The notes beneath the pieces are model-generated. The model saw only the letters and a list, made by a program, of their open reading frames with translations, made no database searches and was not told the origin of the DNA. A stretch of DNA of 64,000 nt, from the NCBI GenBank assembly GCA_024635925.1, contig JAGXHY010000008.1:90679-154678 (forward strand), read 5' to 3'. The translations under genes and the position numbers were made by a program. Numbering within the stretch: position 1 is the stretch's first letter; every line of letters begins with the position of its first letter. The DNA is from Bacillota bacterium (GTDB lineage Bacteria; Bacillota; TC1). Positions 45,734 through 54,727 of this stretch are shown here, piece after piece.

Positions 45734-46772
45734 TATATTTAAGTTATCAAAAGATAGCATAATGAAAAAAGTTGAAAACGCTGGATTTCCAGCCTATAGA
45801 GGAAAACAATTAATAGATTGGATATATAACAAAAGTGTTTTTGATGTAGAGTCTATGACAAATTTGGATAAAGAATTTAAGGAATATCTTATTAATAATA
45901 TTAAATTTGTAACTTTAGAAACATTAAAAATTATCGAAGATGATAAAAGTGAAACTATAAAATTCTTATTATTATTAGGTGATAGAAACACTATAGAAAT
46001 GGTTATAATGCGTTATAAAGATAAAGACAGTAGTAAAAATAGAAATACCTTATGTCTTTCTAGTCAAGTAGGCTGTAAAGTTAAATGTCCTTTTTGTGCT
46101 ACTGGAACAGATGGATTAGTAAGAAATCTTAAGGCCGAAGAAATTGTACAACAAGTAACGATTGCAAATTCATTTTTAAAAAAATATGACACTAAAATAA
46201 ACAATGTTGTATTTATGGGAATGGGAGAACCTTTCTTTAATAAAGATGAAGTTTTGAAAGCAGCATCATTAATAAAAGAAAATTATGAAATAAGTAGCAG
46301 GAAAATAACTATTTCTACAAGTGGTGTGATTGAAGGGATAAAGGAATTAGCTGATAAAGAATTGAAGTATGTTTTGGCTGTATCCTTACATGCTCCAACT
46401 GATAGAATCAGGGATTTTTTAGTCCCAATAAATAAAAAATATCCATTGAATGAACTTATTAAAGCTTGTAGGTATTATCAAACAAAAACAAAAAAAAGAA
46501 TTACATTCGAATATATTATGATTAATGGGATGAATATTTGGCCTGATGATGCAAGACAATTAGCAAATCTTCTTAAAGGAATAGATTGTCATATAAATGG
46601 CATACCAGTAAATAGTGTTTCGGATAGTGAATTTGAAAGACCTAAAAAAAAGGATATTTATTCATTTAAAAAAATGTGTGAAAAATATGGATTATCTTTT
46701 TCTATAAGAGAAGAAAAAGGTACAGACATTGAAGGTGCATGTGGACAACTTAAGAATAAAGAAAGGAAGTAA
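45726..46772 (+). CDS. rlmN: 23S rRNA (adenine2503-C2) / tRNA methyltransferase RlmN
   Basis: 348 residues, radical SAM. The cluster motif CKVKCPFC (C117, C121, C124) and C339 in GACGQL, the cysteine that forms the methyl-relay intermediate, are both present; the first conserved cysteine (the other relay residue) is near residue 110. It methylates A2503 of 23S rRNA and A37 of some tRNAs. GTG 45726 has GAGGT six bases upstream. The next gene starts 2 bases after its stop. Confidence 0.95.
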   Translation: MINIFKLSKDSIMKKVENAGFPAYRGKQLIDWIYNKSVFDVESMTNLDKEFKEYLINNIKFVTLETLKIIEDDKSETIKFLLLLGDRNTIEMVIMRYKDKDSSKNRNTLCLSSQVGCKVKCPFCATGTDGLVRNLKAEEIVQQVTIANSFLKKYDTKINNVVFMGMGEPFFNKDEVLKAASLIKENYEISSRKITISTSGVIEGIKELADKELKYVLAVSLHAPTDRIRDFLVPINKKYPLNELIKACRYYQTKTKKRITFEYIMINGMNIWPDDARQLANLLKGIDCHINGIPVNSVSDSEFERPKKKDIYSFKKMCEKYGLSFSIREEKGTDIEGACGQLKNKERK

Positions 46773-46773
46773 T

Positions 46774-47478
46774 ATGCGAGCAATATCTGTTAGCGAAAAA
46801 GGTAAAGTTAGAGCAAATAACGAAGATGCGATTTATATAAATGAAAGCTCAGGATTTTTTGCAGTTGCCGATGGTATGGGTGGTCATGAAGCAGGAGAAA
46901 TAGCCAGTAATATGGCAATTGAGAAGATTAGAATTGAATTGGAGGATTTGGAGAATATCCAAGTCTCCACCTTGAAATCTGCCTTTAAAGCTACAAATAA
47001 AATGATATATGATAAAAGCAGTTATAAAAAGCAAAGTACCAATATGGGTACAACTCTTTCAATTTTAAAAATAGTTAAAGATAGAGGCTATATTGGCCAT
47101 ATTGGTGATAGTCGTATTTATTTGATAAGGAATCAAGAAATAATTAAATTAACTGAAGATCATACTTATGTTGAGCGATTATATCAAGATGGTATAATTA
47201 CCTATGAAGAATATTTGAATCATCCAAAAAAAAATATTTTGTTAAAAGCTTTAGGTAGCGATAAACCGACAGAACCACAAGTTTTAGAATTTCAAATTCT
47301 GCCTAATGATATAATATTTTTATGTACAGATGGTGTATATTATTACATTAACAATGAAGAACTAATTTATTTATTACTAAAAAAATCTGGTAAAAAACTT
47401 ATAAAAGAACTATCAGATACTATTGAAGATAGAGGATCAAATGATAATTATTCCTTTATAGTAATAGATAAATTTTAG
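46774..47478 (+). CDS. stp: PP2C-type serine/threonine phosphatase (Stp/PrpC)
   Basis: 234 residues. Metal-binding PP2C motifs are in order: RANNEDA, VADGMGGHEAGE, TTLSI, HIGDSRIYL and a final SNDNYS segment. It dephosphorylates substrates of the kinase encoded next. ATG 46774 (AAAGGAAG upstream) is preferred over an in-frame start inside rlmN. The stp-prkC pair is conserved across Firmicutes. Confidence 0.95.
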   Translation: MRAISVSEKGKVRANNEDAIYINESSGFFAVADGMGGHEAGEIASNMAIEKIRIELEDLENIQVSTLKSAFKATNKMIYDKSSYKKQSTNMGTTLSILKIVKDRGYIGHIGDSRIYLIRNQEIIKLTEDHTYVERLYQDGIITYEEYLNHPKKNILLKALGSDKPTEPQVLEFQILPNDIIFLCTDGVYYYINNEELIYLLLKKSGKKLIKELSDTIEDRGSNDNYSFIVIDKF

Positions 47479-47489
47479 GGGGATATGGA

Positions 47490-49343
47490 ATGAGTATGAC
47501 TGGAAAAATTTTTGCAGATAGATATAAACTTATTAGAATACTTGGTACTGGTGGTATGGCAGATGTTTATTTAGGTGAAGATATAATGCTAGATAAATTA
47601 ATTGCCCTTAAAATATTAAAAAAAGAACTTATAAATAATAGAGAAAGTGTAAGATACTTTAAAAATGAAGCAGAAGTAATATCTCATCTTTCTCATCCTA
47701 ATATTGTAGAAGTATATGATGTAGGCATGTCAGATGGTCATCCCTATATTGTTATGGAATATGTTGAAGGCAAAACACTAAAGGATATTATTAGAGAAAA
47801 AGCTCCTTTATCACCTGGATTTTCAATTTATGTAATGGAAGGGGTCTTATCTGCATTAATACACTCTCATAAAAAAGGAGTTATTCATAGAGATATAAAG
47901 CCTCATAATATTATGATTAATAAAAATGGGGAAATTAAGGTCATGGATTTTGGAATAGCCAGGATTACAGATCAAGGGAATACTATGACAATTACTAATG
48001 ATATAGTAGGGTCTGTTCATTATCTTTCACCTGAACAAGCATCCGGGGCTGAAATAACAGAACTTTCAGACGTCTATTCTAGTGGAATAGTGTTTTATGA
48101 AATGTTGACAGGTAGATTGCCTTATGAGGGTCAAAATCCAGTTTCTGTTGCAGTTAATCATATTCAAGGTGGACTTATTCCACCTAAAGATATTATTGAG
48201 GATTTGCCACAAGAAGTAGAAAATATTGTTTTAAAAGCTACGATGCGTGATCCAAAAAAAAGATTTAAATCAGCTTTAGACATGAATATATATATAGAAA
48301 AAGTAAGACTTTTAATTGAAGAAGGAAAGATTAATCAAGTTAAAAGAATTACTCTTGAAGAAGTTAATAATGATTTAGATAAAAACAGTCTTGGATCATA
48401 TCAGAAAGAGCATAAAAAGAAAGATCTTAAAAAATTTGCTTTGATTGCTGGTATAGTTTTTATTATTTTGGCCGTTATACTAGGGTTAGTGTCTATTTTT
48501 ACAAGTGGTGCAAAAAAAGTTGTGCCTGATGTGGTTGGCTTGACTGAAGAGGCGGCTATAATTAGATTAAAAGAAAGTGGTTTTCAATATTCTATAGAAG
48601 GTATTTATTCTGAAGAGGTTGATCAAGGAGAAGTTGTAGAACAAACACCTGAAGGAAACACCTTATCATCAGTATCTGAAGTTGTTGAACTTAAGGTTAG
48701 TAAAGGACAAGATGAAATTACTATGCCTAATGTAGTTGGATCAAGTGAAAAAGAAGCTATTAGTATATTGCAGAGTGAAGGGTTTGAAGTAGAGGTAAGT
48801 AAAGAGTATAATTCTGATGTGCCAGTAGGAGACGTTATTAGACAGGATCCAGGGGCAGGTGAAAAAGTAATACCTGGTGGAGAAATAGTATTTTTAACAG
48901 TTAGTAATGGTGAAGAATTAATACAAATTAAAATGCCTAATTTAATCGGCAAAACCCTTTCTTCAGCAGAATCAACTTTAAATAGCGCTAAATTAATATT
49001 AGGGTCAGTAACTAACCAAGAAAGTAGCGATTTTTTACCTGGACAAGTAATTAAGCAATCTATTAATGCTGGAAATAATATTAAGCAAGGTAGTTCAGTT
49101 GATTTAATTGTAGCTAAAGAACCAACTTCTAAAGTAAAGACCATTGATGTAACTAGAGATGATGGAAAAGAAGCGGCAACTTATAGTATATTAATTTCTG
49201 ACAGTAAAGGTAGTCGTATAGAGACAGTGACTTTTGCTGCTGATGTATTAAAAACAAAAAAATCCATTACTTACTATGGTATTGGAACAGCAACAATTAA
49301 AGACCAAAATGGGAAAATTGTTGATACAATAGAATTGGAGTAA
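47490..49343 (+). CDS. prkC: PASTA-domain serine/threonine protein kinase (PrkC/Stk1)
   Basis: 617 residues. Cytoplasmic eukaryote-like kinase (glycine loop GTGGMADVY, Lys42, HRDIKPHN near 135, DFGIAR), a membrane helix near 312-335, and three PASTA repeats (about 342-410, 411-480, 482-548), then a short extra domain. PASTA domains bind peptidoglycan fragments or lipid II, so the kinase couples wall state to growth and division. It may respond to the same ligands as the PASTA-PBP at 536-2692. Two ATGs are close (47490 and 47496). Confidence 0.96.
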   Translation: MSMTGKIFADRYKLIRILGTGGMADVYLGEDIMLDKLIALKILKKELINNRESVRYFKNEAEVISHLSHPNIVEVYDVGMSDGHPYIVMEYVEGKTLKDIIREKAPLSPGFSIYVMEGVLSALIHSHKKGVIHRDIKPHNIMINKNGEIKVMDFGIARITDQGNTMTITNDIVGSVHYLSPEQASGAEITELSDVYSSGIVFYEMLTGRLPYEGQNPVSVAVNHIQGGLIPPKDIIEDLPQEVENIVLKATMRDPKKRFKSALDMNIYIEKVRLLIEEGKINQVKRITLEEVNNDLDKNSLGSYQKEHKKKDLKKFALIAGIVFIILAVILGLVSIFTSGAKKVVPDVVGLTEEAAIIRLKESGFQYSIEGIYSEEVDQGEVVEQTPEGNTLSSVSEVVELKVSKGQDEITMPNVVGSSEKEAISILQSEGFEVEVSKEYNSDVPVGDVIRQDPGAGEKVIPGGEIVFLTVSNGEELIQIKMPNLIGKTLSSAESTLNSAKLILGSVTNQESSDFLPGQVIKQSINAGNNIKQGSSVDLIVAKEPTSKVKTIDVTRDDGKEAATYSILISDSKGSRIETVTFAADVLKTKKSITYYGIGTATIKDQNGKIVDTIELE

Positions 49344-49348
49344 GTATA

Positions 49349-50218
49349 GTGTTAGGTAGAATAATCAAAGGTGATAGTGGTTTCTATTATGTTTATTTAA
49401 AGGGCATATTATATGAATGTAAATTAAGAGGAAAATTAAAGCTTATACATAAAAAAGCGTATCCTGGTGATATAGTAGAAGTAGAGGTTGACGATAATTT
49501 TAAAGGAAGCATTGAATCAATTAAAGAAAGAAAAAATTTGCTGCCAAGACCAGCTATTGCAAATAGTGATCAGTTGTTAATAGTGATGAGTTTATCATTT
49601 CCAGTAATTGATTATAATGTTTTAGACAGATTATTAGTATTATCACAATGGCATAAAATTGAACCTATTATAATTTTAAATAAAAAAGATGAAGACCTGG
49701 TAGAATTAGGTAAAAAGATAAAGAAAAATTACCCCTTTTTAGTTATAGAAGTTTCTGCAACTACTGGATATGGAATAGATGTATTGAAGAATCAACTTAA
49801 GGGTAAGTTAAGTGTATTAGCTGGTCCTTCAGGTGTTGGTAAATCAAGCATACTTAATTCATTAGATGGAAAATTAATCAGACCTACAGGTATTTTAGGT
49901 GATAAACTAAAAAGAGGGAAACACACTACTAGAACAAGTGAGTTTTATGAAGTTGAAGGTGGCTTGATTGCTGATACTCCAGGATTTAGTAGGTTAGACT
50001 TACCAATAGATATGGAAATGGAAAATTTAACTGAGTACTATCCGGAATTTAATAAATATACTCATGATTGTTTTTTTAATGGCTGTCTTCATTATAGAGA
50101 AAAGAAATGTGGAGTTAAAAAAGCACTATTAGAAGGGAAAATCAATCAAGATAGATATGATAGATATTTATATATGTTGGAAGAAATCAAAGAAAATAAA
50201 GAAAGAAGGTATAAGTAA
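49349..50218 (+). CDS. rsgA: Ribosome biogenesis GTPase RsgA
   Basis: 289 residues. An N-terminal OB fold precedes a circularly permuted GTPase (G4 NKKD ahead of G1 GPSGVGKS near 159, and G3 DTPGFS), and a C-terminal zinc motif with three Cys and one His (CFFNGCLHY...KKCGV). It helps mature the 30S subunit. GTG 49349 is the start. Its stop overlaps the rpe ATG by one base. Confidence 0.96.
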   Translation: MLGRIIKGDSGFYYVYLKGILYECKLRGKLKLIHKKAYPGDIVEVEVDDNFKGSIESIKERKNLLPRPAIANSDQLLIVMSLSFPVIDYNVLDRLLVLSQWHKIEPIIILNKKDEDLVELGKKIKKNYPFLVIEVSATTGYGIDVLKNQLKGKLSVLAGPSGVGKSSILNSLDGKLIRPTGILGDKLKRGKHTTRTSEFYEVEGGLIADTPGFSRLDLPIDMEMENLTEYYPEFNKYTHDCFFNGCLHYREKKCGVKKALLEGKINQDRYDRYLYMLEEIKENKERRYK

Positions 50219-50865
50219 TGATTGCACCATCACTATTATCAGCAAATTTTGCTAATTTAGAAAAAGATATAAATATAATAGAAAAAGCAGGAGCTAAGTG
50301 GTTACATTTAGATATAATGGACGGTCATTTTGTACCTAATATTTCTTATGGACCTGTTTTAATTTCTAAAATAAGACCTATTACTAAATTATTTTTTGAC
50401 TGCCATTTAATGATTGAAAGTCCAGAGCTTTATCTTGAAGATTTTAAAAATGCTGGTGTTGATTTAGTAAGTGTTCATGTTGAAACCTGCCCACATTTAG
50501 ACAGAGTAGTTTCAAGAATTAAAGAACTTGGTATGATGGCTGGAGTTGTAATTAACCCTAGTACATCTCTTAGTTCAATAGAGTGGATTTTAGATAAAGT
50601 GAATTTAGTTTTAGTAATGTCTGTTAATCCTGGATTTGGAGGACAATCTTTTATTCATTCCATGGTACGTAAAGTTATGGAACTTAAAAAGATGATAATT
50701 AATTATAACGTTGATGTTCTTATTGAAGTTGATGGTGGAGTTACAAAAAAGAATGCAAAAATGATTAAAAATGCAGGTGCTGATATACTAGTAGCTGGAT
50801 CATCTGTATTTGGTCAAAAAGATATAAGAAAAGCATTTATAGATTTAGAATCAGAAATAAAATAA
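50218..50865 (+). CDS. rpe: Ribulose-phosphate 3-epimerase
   Basis: 215 residues, TIM barrel. Catalytic and phosphate segments MDGHFVPN, HLMI, MSVNPGFGGQ and EVDGGV are all present. It interconverts ribulose 5-phosphate and xylulose 5-phosphate in the pentose phosphate pathway. The rsgA-rpe junction is the conserved end of the stp-prkC operon; thiN, which often follows, is absent. Confidence 0.97.
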   Translation: MIAPSLLSANFANLEKDINIIEKAGAKWLHLDIMDGHFVPNISYGPVLISKIRPITKLFFDCHLMIESPELYLEDFKNAGVDLVSVHVETCPHLDRVVSRIKELGMMAGVVINPSTSLSSIEWILDKVNLVLVMSVNPGFGGQSFIHSMVRKVMELKKMIINYNVDVLIEVDGGVTKKNAKMIKNAGADILVAGSSVFGQKDIRKAFIDLESEIK

Positions 50866-50894
50866 TTGCATCTAGAACATTATTGTGATAAAAT
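50866..50894 (+). promoter_or_regulatory. Predicted promoter of the FMN-riboswitch/ribU transcript
   Basis: TTGCAT (50866-50871), 17-base spacer, and TAAAAT (50889-50894) with an extended TGA just before it. It starts right after the rpe stop and about 20 bases ahead of the riboswitch. Confidence 0.6.
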
Positions 50895-50910
50895 CAAATC
50901 ATAATTAAAT

Positions 50911-51016
50911 ATTTCTTCGGGGATGGGTGAAATTCCATACCGGCGGTAAAGCCCGCGAGCGAAAGCTGATCTAGTTAAATTCTAGAGCCGACAGTAAAGT
51001 CTGGATGAAAGAAGAT
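50911..51016 (+). promoter_or_regulatory. FMN riboswitch (RFN element)
   Basis: The RFN core is complete: TTCTTCGGGG opening, GGGTGAAATTCC, ACCGGCGGTA, AGCCCGCGAGC, GAGCCGACAGT, and the closing GGATGAAAGAAGA that pairs with the opening arm. The junction helices and the six-way layout are consistent. It senses flavin mononucleotide; a terminator follows at 51034 and then ribU, so FMN excess should terminate transcription. Confidence 0.96.
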
Positions 51017-51033
51017 GCTTATATGCAATTTTA

Positions 51034-51065
51034 ACCTCAAGAAATTTTCTTGAGGTATTTTTTTT
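51034..51065 (+). terminator. Riboswitch-controlled terminator before ribU
   Basis: A 10-bp stem (51034-51043 with 51047-51056) followed by a run of eight T after TA. It is the expression platform of the FMN riboswitch; an antiterminator pairing between the riboswitch 3' side and the left arm is expected but not worked out. Confidence 0.85.
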
Positions 51066-51078
51066 AGGAGGAAAATAA

Positions 51079-51636
51079 ATGGGAAATAAAAAACTTAGAG
51101 TAATGTTATATTTAACAATTTTATCAGTAATTAGCTTTTTGTTAATGTATATTATGGAAGTACCAATATTATCTTTAATCGGAATGCCAGGATTTGAATT
51201 TTTAAAATACGACTTAAGTGAAGTTATTGCAATAGTTGCAGGTTTCATATTTGGACCAGTAGCAGGTATGATAGTAATTGGACTAAAATCTATTTTGTTT
51301 TTTTTCTCAGGGAAGAATACAACTGGATGGGTTGGACTAGCTGCAAGCCTTACCGCTGGCGTATCACTTGTTTTTGGAACAACATTACTATATAGAATAA
51401 AAAAATCTAATTTAAATTTAATTCTAGGTGTAGTTGTTGGATCGATTTTATTAACTATATTGATGGTGTTGTTTAATTATCTTATATTTTTACCGCTCTA
51501 TGGTATTGAAGCAAATGCTTTTCTAATATCCGGATTAACGATATTTAATTTACTAAAAGGCATATTGTCCGGTATTTTATCGGTAGTCTTATATAAAATC
51601 CTTAAAAAAAGAGTAGAAACTTTCTTAAATAAGTAG
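51079..51636 (+). CDS. ribU: Riboflavin ECF transporter S component RibU
   Basis: 185 residues with about six membrane helices. The family glycine-rich segment AIVAGFIFGPVAGMIVIGLK, typical of RibU-type S components, is visible near residues 55-74. With the upstream FMN riboswitch the riboflavin assignment is strong. The energy-coupling EcfA and EcfT partners are not in the window, as usual for group II ECF systems. AGGAGG precedes ATG 51079. Confidence 0.95.
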   Translation: MGNKKLRVMLYLTILSVISFLLMYIMEVPILSLIGMPGFEFLKYDLSEVIAIVAGFIFGPVAGMIVIGLKSILFFFSGKNTTGWVGLAASLTAGVSLVFGTTLLYRIKKSNLNLILGVVVGSILLTILMVLFNYLIFLPLYGIEANAFLISGLTIFNLLKGILSGILSVVLYKILKKRVETFLNK

Positions 51637-51644
51637 ATTAATTA

Positions 51645-51680
51645 GAAAACCACCATAAATGGTGGTTTTCTTATTTTAAT
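51645..51680 (+). terminator. Rho-independent terminator after ribU
   Basis: A perfect 10-bp stem (51645-51654 with 51661-51670), 6-base loop and a T-rich tail. Confidence 0.9.
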
Positions 51681-51688
51681 ATTTATTG

Positions 51689-51694
51689 TATAAT
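51689..51694 (+). promoter_or_regulatory. -10 element for the phosphatase-rsmD operon
   Basis: TATAAT preceded by TTG, 30 bases ahead of the start codon. The -35 region at about 51666-51671 is only T-rich, and it falls in the terminator's right arm. Confidence 0.4.
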
Positions 51695-51723
51695 ATTAAG
51701 GTAGTATGATTTAAGGAGTATAG

Positions 51724-52332
51724 ATGAGTTTTATATATTTAATTAGACATGGCGAGACAAATTGGAACCTTGAAAAAAGATTTCAAGGAACGACAAATAC
51801 TGAACTAACATATGAGGGTTTAAAACAAGGTAAACTTTTAGCCAATAATCTTGAAAAAACTGATTTTAAAAATATATATACTAGTCCATTAAATAGAGCT
51901 AAAATTACAGCTGGCTTTTTAGGGGATAAAACTAAATGTGAAGTTATAGAAGACTTAGATTTTAAAGAAATAAGTTTTGGTGATTGGGAAGGACTAACAA
52001 CTACTGAAATTAAAGAAAAATATCCTTTGATGGATAAATGGTTTTCAGATCCAAGTCTGTATAAAATACCAAATAGTGATGATTTAGAAGCAGAAAAAAA
52101 TAGATTAAAAAAACGCTTAATTGAGATAGCAACTAATGCTGAAGGTCATAATACTGCAATTGTAAGTCATGCTGGAATAATAAGACTTAGTTTACTTGCT
52201 GCTTTAGATTTACCACTATCATATTATTGGAGATTTGTTCTAGACAATACTTCGATTAGTATATTAGAATACTATAATGGGATTTTTCATTTAAAAACTT
52301 TAAATAATACTTCTCACTTGTTAAATAAATAG
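51724..52332 (+). CDS. Histidine phosphatase family protein (phosphoglycerate-mutase-like)
   Basis: 202 residues. Catalytic RHGETNWN (8-15), a partner Arg in SPLNRAKITA, EISFGDWEG, and the second His in VSHAGIIR are all seen. Relatives include GpmB-type phosphatases and the alpha-ribazole phosphatase CobC; no cobalamin genes lie near, so I do not assign a substrate. AAGGAG precedes ATG 51724. Confidence 0.88.
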   Translation: MSFIYLIRHGETNWNLEKRFQGTTNTELTYEGLKQGKLLANNLEKTDFKNIYTSPLNRAKITAGFLGDKTKCEVIEDLDFKEISFGDWEGLTTTEIKEKYPLMDKWFSDPSLYKIPNSDDLEAEKNRLKKRLIEIATNAEGHNTAIVSHAGIIRLSLLAALDLPLSYYWRFVLDNTSISILEYYNGIFHLKTLNNTSHLLNK

Positions 52333-52350
52333 TATTATGTTAAAATAGGA

Positions 52351-52914
52351 GTGTTTAAAATAATTAAAATTATTGCCGGAAAAAATAGAGGTTATATAAT
52401 AAAAACAAAAGAAGGAATTACAACAAGACCGACTTTGAATAGAATTAGAGAAAACCTTTTTAATATAATAAAAGATATTGTGCCAAATGCCAATATATTA
52501 GATTTATTTGCTGGTAGTGGTGCAATAGGAATTGAAGCTTTATCAAGAAATGCAAAAAGTGCAACTTTTATAGAGTTAGATAAGATTGCTTTTAAAATTT
52601 TAAAAGAAAATTTAATAAAAACTGATAATTTTAAAAAAAGTTCAATAATAAATAAAGATTTCAGAGGATTTTTGAGAAATTGTATGGAATCTTTTGATAT
52701 AATATATATTGACCCTCCATATCATCTGAAAGCCTACGAGGAAGCATTAGAATTAATAGGGAAAAATCAATTATTAATAGACAATGGAGTTATAATAATT
52801 GAAGCAAAAAAAGATGCTAAATTACCAAAAGAAACCAATGATTTTAAATGTTACAGAGATGTGATATATGGAAATACAATTATTAAATTCTACAATAAAA
52901 AACAGGAGGATTAA
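52351..52914 (+). CDS. rsmD: 16S rRNA (guanine966-N2)-methyltransferase RsmD
   Basis: 187 residues from GTG 52351. SAM-binding DLFAGSGAIGIEA and catalytic IDPPYH are diagnostic. The start is doubtful: the family begins with M-x-[IV]-I-x-G-x-x-[RK]-G, aligning with ATT at 52363 (IKIIAGKNRG); GTG 52351 overlaps the AGGAG ribosome site (52347-52351), so it is badly placed, whereas ATT 52363 is 11 bases downstream of it. I keep the GTG as a conservative boundary. In Firmicutes coaD normally follows rsmD; it does not here. Confidence 0.92.
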   Translation: MFKIIKIIAGKNRGYIIKTKEGITTRPTLNRIRENLFNIIKDIVPNANILDLFAGSGAIGIEALSRNAKSATFIELDKIAFKILKENLIKTDNFKKSSIINKDFRGFLRNCMESFDIIYIDPPYHLKAYEEALELIGKNQLLIDNGVIIIEAKKDAKLPKETNDFKCYRDVIYGNTIIKFYNKKQED

Positions 52915-52916
52915 TT

Positions 52917-53378
52917 ATGAATACTTTAAAGCTCATTGATGCATTGGAAGAGATGCTAGAATCATCTCATAAAATCCCATTAACCAGCAATATTATGGTT
53001 AAAGGTGATGAATTGTTGGATTTAATCAATGAAATCAGAGATTCATTTCAAGAAGAAGTGAAAAAAGCACGACAAATAGTTAGAGAAAGAGAACAAATGA
53101 TCGAAAGTGCAAAAAGAGAAGCTGATATGATCATAAAAGGTGTAGAGGCAAATATAGAGAATATGATTAGTGATACTGCAGTAAAAAGAAAAGCTGAACA
53201 AAGATCAGCTGAAGTTGAAGAAGAAGCTCATAAAAAAGCAGGTCAACTTGCAGTTCAAAGTGAAAATTATTCTGAAGAAATACTTAATACCTTAGATAAT
53301 TATATTAATAAATGTTTAGTTAATATAAAAGAAGCAAAAAGACAATTAACTGCAGTAAAATCAAAAAAAAATTTATAG
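52917..53378 (+). CDS. Uncharacterised coiled-coil protein (ATP-synthase-subunit-like helical repeat)
   Basis: 153 residues, almost wholly predicted alpha-helical and charged, with heptad-like patterning at about 45-110. No signal peptide or membrane helix. Similar proteins sit near coaD, rsmD and ackA in clostridia and are sometimes called ATPase or V-type synthase-related; no function is established and no motif is visible. It might serve a DivIVA-like or scaffold role, but that is only an impression. AGGAGG precedes the ATG, and ackA follows after 17 bases. Confidence 0.65.
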   Translation: MNTLKLIDALEEMLESSHKIPLTSNIMVKGDELLDLINEIRDSFQEEVKKARQIVREREQMIESAKREADMIIKGVEANIENMISDTAVKRKAEQRSAEVEEEAHKKAGQLAVQSENYSEEILNTLDNYINKCLVNIKEAKRQLTAVKSKKNL

Positions 53379-53395
53379 CTTAAAAGGAGTGTCAT

Positions 53396-54592
53396 ATGAA
53401 AGTATTAGTCCTCAACTCAGGAAGTTCTTCTATAAAATATCAACTATTGGGTATGGAGAATGAGAATTGTATTGCAAAGGGATTAGTTGATAAAATCGGG
53501 TTCGCTGAAAGTAATGTGAGTTATGAAAATAAAGCTGGATATAAAAATAAGTATAAAGCTGAAGTTAAAGACCATCTTTCAGGAATAAAAGTAATTTTAG
53601 ATATACTTATGGATAACGAAAATGGAGTAATTAACTCAATTGAGGATATTGCTGGAGTTGGACATAGAATGGCCCATGGTGCTAGGTACTTTACTGATTC
53701 AGTGCTAGTAACAGAAGACGTAAAAGAAGAAATTGTAAAATCTTGTGAGATTGCACCTTTACATAATCCACCACAATATAAAGGGATTCAAGCTATTGAG
53801 AAAGTTATGCCAGGTGTGCCAAACGTCGTTTGTTTTGATACTGAATTCCATACAGGGATACCTGATTATATTTCAACTTATGGGTTACCATATGAGTGGG
53901 TCGAAAAATATGATATCAGAAAGTATGGCTTTCATGGATTATCGTATAAATATGTAACTAGTCGAGTTGGAGAAATGTTTAATATTGATTGGAAAAAATT
54001 AAAAATTATAGCTTGTCATCTAGGAAATGGTGCAAGTGTTGCGGCAGTTAAGAAAGGTCAAACTGTTGATACAACTATGGGTTTCACCCCTCTACAAGGA
54101 TTAATTATGGGCACAAGATGTGGAGATATTGATCCAGCTATTGTTCCTTACATAATGAAAAGAGAAGGCTATACTGTAGATGAAATTACTGATGTGCTAA
54201 ATAAAAAAAGTGGAGTTCTAGGAGTTTCAGGAATATCTAGTGATTTTAGAGATTTAGAAGAAGCTGCTGCTAATGGAGATGAAAGATCAAGACTTGCTCT
54301 TGAAATGTTTATCTATAGAGTTAAATTTTATATAGGTGCTTATAATGCTGTTTTAAATGGAATAGATGTACTTATATTTACTGGTGGTATTGGTGAAAAT
54401 TCAACAAGAATGAGGCAAGCTATTTGTAAAGATTTAGAAGATTTAGGTATAATTGTAGATCTTGAAAAAAATGATTTTAAAGGAAAAGAAAGAATTATTT
54501 CACCTCTAAATAATAAAGTTAAAGTTGTAGTTATTCCTACTAATGAAGAACTTATGATAGCAAGAGATGTTAAAAGAATAATTAGTTCCTAA
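53396..54592 (+). CDS. ackA: Acetate kinase
   Basis: 398 residues of the ASKHA fold. NSGSSSIKYQ at the N-terminus, the adenosine/phosphate segments HLGNGASVAA, GTRCGDIDPA, and the C-terminal FTGGIGENS are intact. It makes ATP from acetyl phosphate. It lies apart from its likely partner pduL (20.7 kb); no pta is visible. Confidence 0.98.
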   Translation: MKVLVLNSGSSSIKYQLLGMENENCIAKGLVDKIGFAESNVSYENKAGYKNKYKAEVKDHLSGIKVILDILMDNENGVINSIEDIAGVGHRMAHGARYFTDSVLVTEDVKEEIVKSCEIAPLHNPPQYKGIQAIEKVMPGVPNVVCFDTEFHTGIPDYISTYGLPYEWVEKYDIRKYGFHGLSYKYVTSRVGEMFNIDWKKLKIIACHLGNGASVAAVKKGQTVDTTMGFTPLQGLIMGTRCGDIDPAIVPYIMKREGYTVDEITDVLNKKSGVLGVSGISSDFRDLEEAAANGDERSRLALEMFIYRVKFYIGAYNAVLNGIDVLIFTGGIGENSTRMRQAICKDLEDLGIIVDLEKNDFKGKERIISPLNNKVKVVVIPTNEELMIARDVKRIISS

Positions 54593-54599
54593 AAATATC

Positions 54600-54627
54600 T
54601 TGAAAAAATACTAAAATAAGATATAAT
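54600..54627 (+). promoter_or_regulatory. Predicted promoter of rpmF
   Basis: TTGAAA (54600-54605), 16-base spacer, TATAAT (54622-54627). It gives a leader of about 95 bases before the rpmF ATG at 54728; in that leader I see no clear structure. Confidence 0.65.
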
Positions 54628-54727
54628 GTTATAGTGGGTAAATAAGATATCTATGAATTAACCAGATTAAATTTATTTTCGAATAATTATATATCAGAAG
54701 ATAAATAGTCAGAGAGGAGGAAAGAAA

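Noticed and set aside
48623..49144. 173-codon minus-strand ORF opposite prkC
   Set aside because: The PASTA repeats on the other strand fully explain the reading; the translation is low-complexity Ser/Thr/Leu.
53745..53957. Plus-strand ORF in another frame of ackA
   Set aside because: Conserved acetate kinase motifs span this region in the main frame; nothing supports the alternative.
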